From the NCBI RefSeq assembly GCF_014302995.1, contig NZ_CP060295.1:3029501-3093500 (forward strand): a stretch of DNA of 64,000 bases. The letters run 5' to 3'. The notes under the pieces were generated by a model. That model was not told the origin of the DNA. It did not search any database and worked only from the letters and a program-made list of their open reading frames with translations. Of this stretch, positions 10,011 through 21,349 are shown piece by piece. The stretch is from Variovorax sp. PAMC26660 (GTDB lineage: Bacteria > Pseudomonadota > Gammaproteobacteria > Burkholderiales > Burkholderiaceae_C). Position numbers and translations under genes: made by a program. How positions within the stretch are numbered: position 1 is the first letter of the stretch; the number at the start of each line of letters is the position of its first letter.

Positions 10011-10024
10011 GGTATTGCAATACC
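10011..10024. promoter_or_regulatory. Perfect 14-base palindrome upstream of hpf
   Basis: GGTATTGCAATACC is fully self-complementary and lies about 150 bases before the hpf start. Its size and symmetry are those of a dimeric regulator site. No regulator can be assigned from the sequence. Confidence 0.4.
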
Positions 10025-10040
10025 GTGACAGCTTGGGCAT

Positions 10041-10102
10041 AGTGAATCGACCGACCCTTCTTTCCTCTTCTTCCCTTCCTCTCCCTCTCCCCCCGATTCA
10101 CT
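10041..10102. repeat. Inverted repeat flanking a 40-base pyrimidine tract in the hpf leader
   Basis: AGTGAATCG (10041-10049) and CGATTCACT (10094-10102) are a perfect 9-base inverted repeat. Most of the intervening sequence, 10055-10094, is pure C/T for 40 consecutive bases. A transcript would fold with an unstructured pyrimidine loop about 70 bases ahead of the hpf start. Function is unknown. Confidence 0.55.
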
Positions 10103-10170
10103 GTTTCGCCGGCCACGCTCCATTCCGGAGCGGGGTCATTTCCCCAACCGTTAATTCCAGGAGGTCATTC

Positions 10171-10500
10171 ATGAATTTGACGATCAGCGGTCATCACCTC
10201 GACGTCACACCTGCCTTGCGCACCTACGTCACGAGCAAGCTGGACCGGATCACACGGCACTTCGACCAGGTGGTCGATGTGAAGGTGATCCTCACGGTGG
10301 AAAAGCAGAAGGAAAAGGAACGCCGCCAAAGGGCGGAATGCAACATCCACGTCAAGGGCAATGACATGTTCGCGGAGTCGAGCCACGCTGATCTCTACGC
10401 TGCGGTCGATGAACTGGTCGACAAGCTCGACCGGCAGGTGGTGCGTCACAAGGACCGCCTGCAGGATCACCATCACGCGGCGCCCAAGCGCCTGATGTAA
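10171..10500 (+). CDS. hpf: Ribosome hibernation promoting factor (short HPF/YfiA family)
   Basis: A protein of 109 residues, the short-form length. It begins [20 protein letters not shown] and has the characteristic helix ending HFDQVVDV and the [20 protein letters not shown] strand region. It would bind the 30S subunit near the decoding centre and stall ribosomes in stationary phase. A strong AGGAGGT site at 10158-10164 fixes the ATG at 10171. It precedes ptsN and hprK, the conserved betaproteobacterial order, but the rpoN gene usually found upstream is absent here. A clear terminator follows. Confidence 0.93.
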   Translation: MNLTISGHHLDVTPALRTYVTSKLDRITRHFDQVVDVKVILTVEKQKEKERRQRAECNIHVKGNDMFAESSHADLYAAVDELVDKLDRQVVRHKDRLQDHHHAAPKRLM

Positions 10501-10523
10501 GAGCCCCGGGGGCTCAAGCCACG

Positions 10524-10550
10524 AGCCGCCTTCGGGCGGCTTTTTGTTTT
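10524..10550 (+). terminator. Intrinsic terminator after hpf
   Basis: The stem AGCCGCC/GGCGGCT with loop TTCG (10524-10541) is followed by TTTTGTTTT. It should end most hpf transcripts, so ptsN probably also has its own promoter. Confidence 0.9.
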
Positions 10551-10659
10551 CCGACTGTCGTGCTGGGGCTTTGCAAGTCCCTACGAGGCGTACGAGGCCT
10601 CAAGGCAACATGTAAACAAAAAGTAGATAGGGGGACTGGGGGTTTTTACCAAGCGGGTG

Positions 10660-10665
10660 CATAAT
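10660..10665 (+). promoter_or_regulatory. Candidate -10 box for ptsN
   Basis: CATAAT lies 21 bases before the ptsN ATG, after the hpf terminator. No convincing -35 at the right distance was seen. The call rests on the -10 match and its position. Confidence 0.35.
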
Positions 10666-10686
10666 CGCGCCCGCTCTGCACCCACC

Positions 10687-11154
10687 ATGAATCGCCTCGC
10701 GTCCATCCTGCCGCCCGCTCAAGTGCTCGTGAGCGTTGACGCCACCAGCAAAAAACGTGCTTTTGAAGAAGCCGGCTTGCTGTTCGAAAGCCTTCACGGC
10801 CTGGGCCGTGCCCTCATCACCGACAGCCTGTTTGCGCGCGAGCGCCTCGGCTCCACCGGTCTGGGCCATGGTGTTGCCATTCCGCATGGCCGCATCAAGG
10901 GCCTGAAGGCACCGATGGCCGCGGTGTTCCAGCTGGCCAATCCGATCGGCTTCGATGCCCCGGACGAACAGCCGGTGGCACTGCTGATCTTCCTGCTGGT
11001 GCCGGAAGCCGCCACGCAGAAGCACCTCGAAATCCTCTCTGAAATCGCCGAGTTGCTGAGCGACGCCAGCCTGCGCGAACAGATCAAGTCCAGCACCGAT
11101 GCGGCCGTTCTGCACGGCCTCATCGCCGGCTGGCAGTCGACCCAAGTCGCCTGA
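10687..11154 (+). CDS. ptsN: PTS IIA-like nitrogen-regulatory protein PtsN (EIIA-Ntr)
   Basis: A PTS EIIA type-2 domain protein of 155 residues. It starts MNRLASILPP and carries the phosphorylation site in LGHGVAIPHGRIKG, with the active His at residue 67. In the nitrogen PTS it receives phosphate from NPr and signals to potassium and nitrogen physiology rather than transporting sugar. hprK follows after about 100 bases. The ATG at 10687 fits the family; an in-frame ATG at 10657 falls just before the candidate -10 box. Confidence 0.93.
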   Translation: MNRLASILPPAQVLVSVDATSKKRAFEEAGLLFESLHGLGRALITDSLFARERLGSTGLGHGVAIPHGRIKGLKAPMAAVFQLANPIGFDAPDEQPVALLIFLLVPEAATQKHLEILSEIAELLSDASLREQIKSSTDAAVLHGLIAGWQSTQVA

Positions 11155-11253
11155 GCGCATGCGTTGGCACACGCAGCTGCTGCTAAGCTGCGTTGCTGCT
11201 GCCTTCGTCAATCACAAGAAAATGCCGGCGCGTGAGTGCCGTCTCCTGAACGC

Positions 11254-12213
11254 ATGAAGCCGACCGTCATCAGCGCCGATGCCATGTTCGAGGAGTTCCG
11301 CGGGTCGCTCCGCTGGGAATGGCTCGCAGGGCTCGGTGCTTCAGAGCGCCAGTTCGACCCCGAAGTCATCAGCCGTGCCCAGTCGGCCGCCGATCTGGTC
11401 GGTTACCTCAATTACATCCACCCGTACCGCGTGCAGATCCTGGGCGCGCGCGAGGTGGCCTACCTGACGCGCGGCAGCCAGGAAGACTGCGCCCGCCGCA
11501 TCGCCCGCATCGTCACGCTGGAGCCACCGATGCTGGTGCTGGCCGACGGCCAGACGCCGCCCGACGAACTGCTGTCGATCTGCGAGCGCGCCCAACTGCC
11601 GCTGTTTGCCACGCGCGAGTCGTCGGCCTTCGTGATCGACCTGCTGCGCGCCTACCTGTCCAAGCACTTCGCCGAGCGCACCTCGATGCACGGCGTGTTC
11701 ATGGACATCCTGGGCATGGGCGTGATGATCACGGGCGAGTCGGGCCTGGGCAAGAGCGAGCTGGGCCTGGAGCTGATCTCGCGCGGCAACGGCCTCGTGG
11801 CCGACGACGCGGTCGATCTTTACCGCATCAACCAGAACACGATCGAAGGGCGTTGCCCCGACCTGCTGCTGAACCTGCTGGAAGTGCGAGGCATCGGCCT
11901 GCTGGACATCCGCGCGATCTTCGGCGAGACGGCGGTGCGCCGGAAGATGCGCCTGAAGCTCATCGTGCACCTCGTGCGGCGCGACAGCTTCGAGCGCGAC
12001 TACGAGCGCATGCCGTCGGCGCCGCTCACGCAAGACGTGTTGGGCATCCCGGTGCGCAAAGTCATCATTCAGGTGGTGGCGGGGCGCAATATCGCCGTGC
12101 TGGTCGAGGCGGCCGTGCGCAACTCGATCCTGCAGCTGCGCGGCATCGACACCTATGCGGATTTTGTGGCGCGCCACCACAAGGCGATGGAAAACGGGCG
12201 CGACGGCGACTGA
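11254..12213 (+). CDS. hprK: HPr kinase/phosphorylase
   Basis: A protein of 319 residues with the C-terminal P-loop [14 protein letters not shown] (161 on). The HprK signature region [18 protein letters not shown] follows. In Gram-negative bacteria the enzyme phosphorylates and dephosphorylates a serine of HPr and modulates the PTS regulatory chain with PtsN next door. The ATG at 11254 starts [15 protein letters not shown], as in the family. The gene ends 18 bases before the end of convergent fur. Confidence 0.94.
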   Translation: MKPTVISADAMFEEFRGSLRWEWLAGLGASERQFDPEVISRAQSAADLVGYLNYIHPYRVQILGAREVAYLTRGSQEDCARRIARIVTLEPPMLVLADGQTPPDELLSICERAQLPLFATRESSAFVIDLLRAYLSKHFAERTSMHGVFMDILGMGVMITGESGLGKSELGLELISRGNGLVADDAVDLYRINQNTIEGRCPDLLLNLLEVRGIGLLDIRAIFGETAVRRKMRLKLIVHLVRRDSFERDYERMPSAPLTQDVLGIPVRKVIIQVVAGRNIAVLVEAAVRNSILQLRGIDTYADFVARHHKAMENGRDGD

Positions 12214-12231
12214 CGCCGTCTTTCTGGCAGC

Positions 12232-12651
12232 TCAGCGCTTCTTGACGCAGTCGCCGCAGAGGCCATAGAGCGACATGGCGTGGTCCTGCAGGATCCAGCC
12301 CTTGTCTTTGGCGATCATCTGCTGGCGGCGTTCGATCTCGGCGTCGTAGAACTCCTCGACCTTACCGCACGAGGTGCAGATCAGGTGGTCGTGGTGCGTG
12401 CCTTCATTCAGCTCGTAGACCGCCTTGCCGCTTTCGAAGTGGCTGCGCTCCAGGATGCCGGCTTGCTCGAACTGCGTCAGCACCCGGTACACCGTCGCCA
12501 GGCCGATGTCCGAATGTTCGTTGAGCAGCACGCGAAACACGTCTTCGGCCGTCATGTGCCGTTGGCTGCCGGTCTGGAAGATTTCGAGAATCTTCAGGCG
12601 TGGCAGTGTGGCCTTCAGGCCGGTATTCTTGAGTTCGTCGATATTGGCCAT
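12232..12651 (-). CDS. fur: Ferric uptake regulator Fur
   Basis: A protein of 139 residues with the winged-helix N-terminus ([15 protein letters not shown], then [17 protein letters not shown]) and the HHDH metal-binding stretch. Two zinc CxxC pairs are present: C92/C95 (CTSC) and C132/C135 (CGDC). It represses iron-uptake genes when Fe2+ is bound. It is divergent from bamE, an arrangement conserved in betaproteobacteria. A candidate Fur box occurs in this window in front of the TonB receptor at about 46.06 kb. Confidence 0.95.
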   Translation of the reverse strand: MANIDELKNTGLKATLPRLKILEIFQTGSQRHMTAEDVFRVLLNEHSDIGLATVYRVLTQFEQAGILERSHFESGKAVYELNEGTHHDHLICTSCGKVEEFYDAEIERRQQMIAKDKGWILQDHAMSLYGLCGDCVKKR

Positions 12652-12703
12652 GTTGGTTCCTGCGCCCTGGGCTGCGGCAAAGGCCCTGAAAAGGGTCAGC
12701 CGC

Positions 12704-12709
12704 TACAAT
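12704..12709 (+). promoter_or_regulatory. Candidate -10 box for bamE
   Basis: TACAAT lies 31 bases before the bamE start in the fur/bamE divergent gap. No good -35 was found at 17 bases upstream. The call is tentative. Confidence 0.35.
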
Positions 12710-12740
12710 GGCCGATCATATCGCTACCCCCTTTCCTCCC

Positions 12741-13304
12741 ATGCCTGCCATTCTCCAACGCCGTCCCTGGCTGCTGGTTGCTGCCGTCGCCGCGACGCTC
12801 CTCCTGGGTGCCTGCAGCAGTTTCAGCGATCGCACGCGTGGCGCACTGTCGTCCATCACCCCTTACAAAGTCGAAGTGGTGCAGGGCAATTTCGTGTCGA
12901 AGGAACAGGTCGCGGTGCTCAAGCCCGGCATGTCCCGCCAGCAAGTGCGTGAAGTCCTTGGCACCTCGCTGCTGAGCGACGTGTTCCACACCAATCGCTG
13001 GGACTACGTCTTCACCATCCGCCGCCAGGGCGTCGAGCCGCAAGAGCGCCACCTGACCGTGTTCTTCAACGGCGAACTGATGGACCGCTTCGAGGGCGAC
13101 GAAATGCCCAGCGAAGAAGACTTCGTCGCCACGCTCGACACCCGCAAGAAAACCGGCAAGGTGCCGCCGCTCGAAGCCTCCGAAGACGATCTGAAGAAAT
13201 ACGCGCCCGCCAAGGACGACAAGAGCGACAAGGCCGATGCCGCCGCTTCTGCCAGCCTGCCGCCGTTGCCCGCAGCCTACCCCCCGCTCGAAGCCGCGCG
13301 CTGA
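12741..13304 (+). CDS. bamE: Outer membrane protein assembly factor BamE (SmpA/OmlA lipoprotein)
   Basis: A lipoprotein of 187 residues. The signal peptide ends in the lipobox LLGAC with the lipidated Cys at 25. The SmpA/OmlA fold follows, with KPGMSRQQVREVLGTSL and the RWDYVF strand. It is a small subunit of the BAM complex that inserts beta-barrel proteins in the outer membrane. The C-terminal third is longer than in E. coli, charged, Ala/Pro-rich and probably disordered, as often in this group. The ATG at 12741 gives a proper signal peptide; an in-frame ATG at 12708 overlaps the putative -10 box. Confidence 0.92.
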   Translation: MPAILQRRPWLLVAAVAATLLLGACSSFSDRTRGALSSITPYKVEVVQGNFVSKEQVAVLKPGMSRQQVREVLGTSLLSDVFHTNRWDYVFTIRRQGVEPQERHLTVFFNGELMDRFEGDEMPSEEDFVATLDTRKKTGKVPPLEASEDDLKKYAPAKDDKSDKADAAASASLPPLPAAYPPLEAAR

Positions 13305-13402
13305 GCGCACCAGCAGCGGGCGGCGCCCGCCGAGTCAGGCGGCGTCCGTCCCGTGTCCATGAATGCCAGTGGCCTCATGGCCATTCTGAAGACTGAATCC
13401 GC

Positions 13403-14242
13403 GTGACTGAATCCATTTCTTCCTCTTCTTCTTCCCCCGCATCGCGCCGCGTCGCGATCGCCGGGGCTTCGGGCCGCATGGGCCACATGCTGATCGAAGC
13501 CGTGCGCAATGCGCCGGACTGCCGCCTCGCCGGCGCGCTCGACATCGCTGGCAACCCGGCCCTCGGCACCGATGCCGGCGCCTTCCTGGGTTTCGATAGC
13601 GGCGTGCCCATCGTCTCCGACCTGCGCACGGGCCTGAAAGACGCGCAGGTGCTCATCGACTTCACCCGCCCCGAAGGCACGCTCGCGCACCTCGCAGTGT
13701 GCCGCGAACTGGGTGTGCAGGCGGTGATCGGCACCACCGGCTTCAGCGATGCGCAAAAAGCCGAGATCGCCGAGATCGCGAAAGACATCGCCATCATGAT
13801 GGCACCCAACATGAGCGTGGGCGTCAACGTCACCCTCAAGCTGCTCGAGATGGCGGCCAAGGCCATGTCGACCGGCTACGACATCGAGATCATCGAGGCG
13901 CATCACCGTTTCAAGGTCGATGCGCCTTCGGGCACCGCGCTCAAGATGGGCGAAGTGATCGCCGACGCTTTGGGCCGCGACCTGAAGGAATGCGCCGTCT
14001 ACGCCCGCGAAGGCATCACGGGCGAGCGCGACCCCTCGACCATCGGCTTCTCGGCCATCCGCGGCGGCGACATCGTGGGCGACCACACGGTGCTGTTCGC
14101 GGGCATCGGCGAGCGCATCGAGATCACCCACAAGTCATCGAGCCGCGTCACCTATGCGCAGGGCGCCTTGCGCGCAGTGCATTTCCTGGGCGGCCAGAAA
14201 GCGGGCCTGTTCGACATGTTCGACGTGCTCGGCCTGCGTTGA
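13403..14242 (+). CDS. dapB: 4-hydroxy-tetrahydrodipicolinate reductase
   Basis: A protein of 279 residues with the NAD(P)-binding loop GASGRMG (21-27) and the catalytic signature [20 protein letters not shown]. It reduces hydroxy-tetrahydrodipicolinate in lysine and diaminopimelate synthesis. The start codon is GTG at 13403. The first 15 residues are a low-complexity Ser-rich leader (SISSSSSSP), so a slightly later start cannot be excluded. exbB follows after 23 bases. Confidence 0.94.
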   Translation: MTESISSSSSSPASRRVAIAGASGRMGHMLIEAVRNAPDCRLAGALDIAGNPALGTDAGAFLGFDSGVPIVSDLRTGLKDAQVLIDFTRPEGTLAHLAVCRELGVQAVIGTTGFSDAQKAEIAEIAKDIAIMMAPNMSVGVNVTLKLLEMAAKAMSTGYDIEIIEAHHRFKVDAPSGTALKMGEVIADALGRDLKECAVYAREGITGERDPSTIGFSAIRGGDIVGDHTVLFAGIGERIEITHKSSSRVTYAQGALRAVHFLGGQKAGLFDMFDVLGLR

Positions 14243-14265
14243 TCCGCCGATAAAAAGGACCGCCG

Positions 14266-14961
14266 ATGAGCGTGCTCGAACTGCTGACCCATGGCGACGG
14301 CGTCAGCCGTGCGGTGGCGGCGCTGCTGCTGGCGATGTCGATCGCGAGCTGGGTCGTGATCCTCTGGAAAGCCTGGCTGCTGCGCGGCGGCACGCGCGAC
14401 GTGCTGCGCAGCATTGCCGCGTTCTGGCAGTCGTCCACGCTGGCCGACGCCGAGCAGAAGCTCAAGACCTTCGACCGCGCGATGCTCGTCTCGCCCACCG
14501 TGTCTGCCATCAAGAGCGCAGCCACCGCTTCGGCAGGCGGCACTCTGGGCGCCACGGGCGACCGCAACCAGCAACTCACCCGCGTCCTGCGCGACGCCTT
14601 GCACGGCGCGCTGCGGCGCCTGCAGGCAGGGCAGATCCTTCTTGCCACGGTCGGCGCCACCGCGCCCTTCGTCGGTTTGCTCGGCACCGTCTGGGGCATC
14701 TATCGTGCGCTGTCGGGCATCGCAGGGCAGACCGGCGGCTTCACCATCGACAAGGTGGCCGGGCCGGTTGGCGAGGCGCTGGTCATGACGGCCTTCGGCC
14801 TGGCGGTCGCCATTCCGGCCGTGCTGGCCTACAACGTGTTCGGCCGCGTCATCGGCCGCATCGAAGCCGAACTCGAAGGCTTCGCGCACGACCTGCTCGG
14901 CAGCTTCGGCGAAGCCCCGAAGCCCGCCGCACCGCCGCCAGCGCGGCCGATGCCGGTCTGA
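14266..14961 (+). CDS. exbB: MotA/TolQ/ExbB proton channel family protein
   Basis: A protein of 231 residues. It has a first membrane segment near residues 15-32, a cytoplasmic loop and two more membrane segments. The conserved stretch GATAPFVGLLGTVWGIYRAL marks the ExbB/TolQ channel, followed by GPVGEALVMTAFGLAVAIPAV. With ExbD it would convert proton motive force into work for TonB. The start at 14266 follows AAAAAGGA. It is probably cotranscribed with dapB and exbD. No tonB gene is adjacent, so the partner is encoded elsewhere. Confidence 0.9.
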   Translation: MSVLELLTHGDGVSRAVAALLLAMSIASWVVILWKAWLLRGGTRDVLRSIAAFWQSSTLADAEQKLKTFDRAMLVSPTVSAIKSAATASAGGTLGATGDRNQQLTRVLRDALHGALRRLQAGQILLATVGATAPFVGLLGTVWGIYRALSGIAGQTGGFTIDKVAGPVGEALVMTAFGLAVAIPAVLAYNVFGRVIGRIEAELEGFAHDLLGSFGEAPKPAAPPPARPMPV

Positions 14962-14997
14962 GCCGGCAAGACACACAACACGCGCAGCACACCAACC

Positions 14998-15468
14998 ATG
15001 GCCTTCGGTCGCACTTCACTGGGCAGTAGCGCTGGCGGCGGCGGGCGTGCGATGGGCGCGGGTGCGCAGCGGCCGCTGTCCGACATCAATGTCACGCCGC
15101 TGGTCGACGTGATGCTGGTGCTGCTGGTGATCTTCATCATCACCGCGCCGCTGATGGCCAGCTCGATCAAGCTCGACCTGCCGCAGACCGATGCGGGCCA
15201 GCCCAATGACGCGCCGAAGTTCGTGAGCCTTTCCGTCGATGCCTCGGGCAAGGTTTTCCTCAACGACCAGGCTGTGACCGACGAAGAACTGGCGACGCGC
15301 CTGGAAAAAGCCGCTACCGACAGCAAGGACACAGAGGTGCAGTTGCGCGCCGACCAGACCGTGCCATACGGCAAGGTGGTCACGCTGATGGGTATTGCGA
15401 ACAAGGCGGGGCTCAGTCGCATCGGCTTTGTGACCGAGGCCGAAGCGGCCCCCGAAAAGCCCCGCTGA
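14998..15468 (+). CDS. exbD: ExbD/TolR family biopolymer transport protein
   Basis: A protein of 156 residues with a short cytoplasmic N-terminus, the motif DINVTPLVDVMLVLLVIFII covering the single membrane segment with its proton-carrying Asp, and a periplasmic domain. It pairs with the upstream ExbB. The N-terminus is Gly-rich (SSAGGGGRAMGAGAQ), as in many comamonads. The gene ends 149 bases from the end of convergent glgP. Confidence 0.9.
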   Translation: MAFGRTSLGSSAGGGGRAMGAGAQRPLSDINVTPLVDVMLVLLVIFIITAPLMASSIKLDLPQTDAGQPNDAPKFVSLSVDASGKVFLNDQAVTDEELATRLEKAATDSKDTEVQLRADQTVPYGKVVTLMGIANKAGLSRIGFVTEAEAAPEKPR

Positions 15469-15480
15469 CCCTGTCTTGGT

Positions 15481-15600
15481 CTTGCCCCTTCCCCCTCCGG
15501 GGGAAGGTTGGGATGGGGGCTGCCCCCGCATCTGATGCTGCAATGACGTTGACGCCGTCGTGCCCCCACCCCGGCCCTCCCCCGGGAGGGGAGGGAGAAA
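15481..15600. repeat. Pair of inverted GC-rich hairpin repeats between exbD and glgP
   Basis: The left unit contains a perfect 9-base hairpin, CCTTCCCCC (15487-15495) and GGGGGAAGG (15499-15507), followed by TTGGGATGGGGGC. The right unit (about 15562-15597) is a diverged copy of the whole left unit in the opposite orientation. The pair fills the gap between two convergent genes and resembles BIME/REP elements. It may stop transcription from both sides. Confidence 0.6.
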
Positions 15601-15617
15601 TACCGAAGTCCAAAGAC

Positions 15618-18101
<2,484 letters not shown>

Positions 18102-18185
18102 GGTGGGCGTTCTCGGGGTGAGTGGTGTTTGCTGGCTGCTTGGGTTTTCAGGCGCTGCTGTTCAAGACGGGTTCATTCGGGGCGA

Positions 18186-18277
18186 GTGCGAATGACACCG
18201 GGAGCTCCCCTGTGCGAATGTCCCCCGCTTCGCTCCTCCTTTATTTCGCTGCGGGGAGCACCCGGCGTCATTCGCAC
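18186..18277. repeat. Hairpin repeat, copy 1, in the glgA-glgP gap
   Basis: A 36-base core (18214-18249) is flanked by complementary arms: GTGCGAATGAC (18186-18196) with GTCATTCGCAC (18267-18277), and GCTCCCC with GGGGAGC closer in. The core ends themselves pair (GCGAA with TTCGC). The same core occurs inverted at 18353-18388. No gene was found in the 383-base gap. Confidence 0.75.
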
Positions 18278-18342
18278 ATGGACACGCTGCTGGTGTACCG
18301 CTGATCAACGACTGCTCTGTCCAACGCTCACGTCGATACGGG

Positions 18343-18398
18343 GCTCTTTTTCGCGAAATAAAGGAGGAGCGAAGCGGGGGACATTCGCGAAAAAGAGC
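18343..18398. repeat. Hairpin repeat, copy 2 (inverted), in the glgA-glgP gap
   Basis: The perfect 15-base arms GCTCTTTTTCGCGAA (18343-18357) and TTCGCGAAAAAGAGC (18384-18398) enclose the inverted copy of the 36-base core (18353-18388, identical to copy 1 on the other strand). The inner stem sequence differs from copy 1 yet is still fully paired, so the structure is preserved while the sequence is not. Confidence 0.78.
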
Positions 18399-18484
18399 AC
18401 CGTGTCGGCGTGAGCGACGCCCTGAACAGCAGTGCCCTGAAGAGCGCACGCCAAACACAATGCGACGAACAGAAAGGCAACCGG

Positions 18485-19954
18485 TCATCCCAGTGCCTGC
18501 CGATAAACGTCGATGTACTGCGCCGCCGCAGTGCCCCAGTCGGCCGGCCGCCGCATGGCATTGCCTCGCACGCGGCGCCAGTCGGGCGCGCGGTCATACA
18601 GCGCGAAGGCGCGGCGCAGGGCGCGTGCGTAGTCGGCATCGTCGAAATGGTCGAACACAAAGCCGGTGGCCTCGCCGCTGGCCATGTCTTCCAGCGTGCT
18701 GTCGACCACCGTGTCGGCCAGCCCGCCGACGCGGCGCACCAGCGGCAGGCTGCCGTACTTCAGGCCGTACATCTGCGTGAGGCCGCAGGGCTCGAAGAGC
18801 GACGGCACCAGCGTCACGTCGCCGGCACCGAAGAGCTGATGCGCAAGAGCCTCGTCGTAGCCGATGGTGACGCTGACCGACTGCGGCGCAGCCGCCGCGC
18901 GCTGGCGAAAGGCTTCTTCGAGCCATGCTTCACCGCTGCCAAGCAGCGCCAACTGGCCGCCCTGTGCCAGCAGCGCGTCGATGCCGCCAAGCACCAGATG
19001 CAGGCCCTTCTGCTCGGTAAGTCGGCTCACGACGATGAACAGCGGCGCATCCGGCCGCTCGGCCAGCCCGAGCTGGTGCTGCAGCACCGACTTGCAGCGC
19101 GCCTTGCCCGCCATGTGGCGCCCTTCGGGCGTGTGATAGCCCTGCACCAGCGCGGCGTCGGTTGCGGGGTTCCAGACCTGGTCGTCGACCGCGTTGAGGA
19201 TGCCGCTGAGCACGCTGCTGCGCTGGCGCAGCAGCCCGTCGAGCCCGACGCCCTGTTCGGGCGTCTGGATCTCCAGCGCGTACGTCGGGCTCACCGTGGT
19301 CAACCGGTCGGCGAAGTAGAGCCCGCCCTTCATGAACGACACCTGCCCGTGGTACTCGAGTCCGTTCATGTGGAAAGCGGGACCGGGCAGGCCCAGCTCG
19401 GCGAAGTGCCAGGGCGCGAACACGCCCTGGTAGGCCAAGTTGTGCACGGTGAACACGCTGCCCACATGCGGCCGGCCGGCCTGCCGCGCGAAGGCAAGGT
19501 ACGCGGGGGCCAACGCCGCATGCCAGTCGTGGGCGTGCACCACCTCGGGCTGCCAGTCGGGGTCCAGGCCCTGCGCGAGTTGTGCCGCAGCCCAGCCGAG
19601 CAGGGCGAAGCGGCGGTGGTTGTCGTTGTAGGGCTGGCGCGTCGTTTCCTCGTAGGGGTTGCCGGGGCGGTCATAGAGCGCCGGTGCATCGATCACATAG
19701 GCCGGGATCGGCGGCGCGCCGTCGATGGCGATGTGGCCGACGCGCAAGCCAAAGCGATCGCCCCACGGCGCCGTGAATTCGGCCAGCGGGACCAGATCGC
19801 GCACGCCGGCCACGATGGCCGGAAAGCCCGGCAGCAGCACGCGCGCGTCCTGCCCTTGGGCCATGAGCGCGATGGGCAGGGCGCCGGCGATGTCCGCCAG
19901 GCCGCCGGTCTTGAGCAGGGGAAAGATTTCGGCGCTGACCTGGAGGATTCGCAT
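18485..19954 (-). CDS. glgA: Glycogen synthase (ADP-glucose type)
   Basis: GT5 enzyme of 489 residues. It begins MRILQVSAEIFPLLKTGGLAD, containing the ADP-glucose-binding KTGGLAD motif. The C-terminal half carries PSLFEPCGLTQMYGLKYG, the GT-B nucleotide-sugar site. It extends alpha-1,4-glucan using ADP-glucose made by GlgC, encoded 17 bases upstream on the same strand. The tight spacing supports cotranscription. Confidence 0.96.
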   Translation of the reverse strand: MRILQVSAEIFPLLKTGGLADIAGALPIALMAQGQDARVLLPGFPAIVAGVRDLVPLAEFTAPWGDRFGLRVGHIAIDGAPPIPAYVIDAPALYDRPGNPYEETTRQPYNDNHRRFALLGWAAAQLAQGLDPDWQPEVVHAHDWHAALAPAYLAFARQAGRPHVGSVFTVHNLAYQGVFAPWHFAELGLPGPAFHMNGLEYHGQVSFMKGGLYFADRLTTVSPTYALEIQTPEQGVGLDGLLRQRSSVLSGILNAVDDQVWNPATDAALVQGYHTPEGRHMAGKARCKSVLQHQLGLAERPDAPLFIVVSRLTEQKGLHLVLGGIDALLAQGGQLALLGSGEAWLEEAFRQRAAAAPQSVSVTIGYDEALAHQLFGAGDVTLVPSLFEPCGLTQMYGLKYGSLPLVRRVGGLADTVVDSTLEDMASGEATGFVFDHFDDADYARALRRAFALYDRAPDWRRVRGNAMRRPADWGTAAAQYIDVYRQALG

Positions 19955-19971
19955 CGTGGGTCGTCGCGGCC

Positions 19972-21270
<1,299 letters not shown>

Positions 21271-21349
21271 CCTGTGTCTCCGTTCGTTCGTTGGAATCCG
21301 TCGTCAGAGTTTCTGCATCGAGACTAGCACCGCGGCGTGAGGCTGGCTC

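Noticed and set aside
15514..15527. GGGGGCTGCCCCC as a separate hairpin
   Set aside because: The loop would be one base, which cannot close. It is part of the larger inverted repeat pair.
18102..18484. Short open frames in the glgA-glgP gap
   Set aside because: They are created by the inverted repeats, lack ribosome-binding sites and read differently in the two repeat copies.
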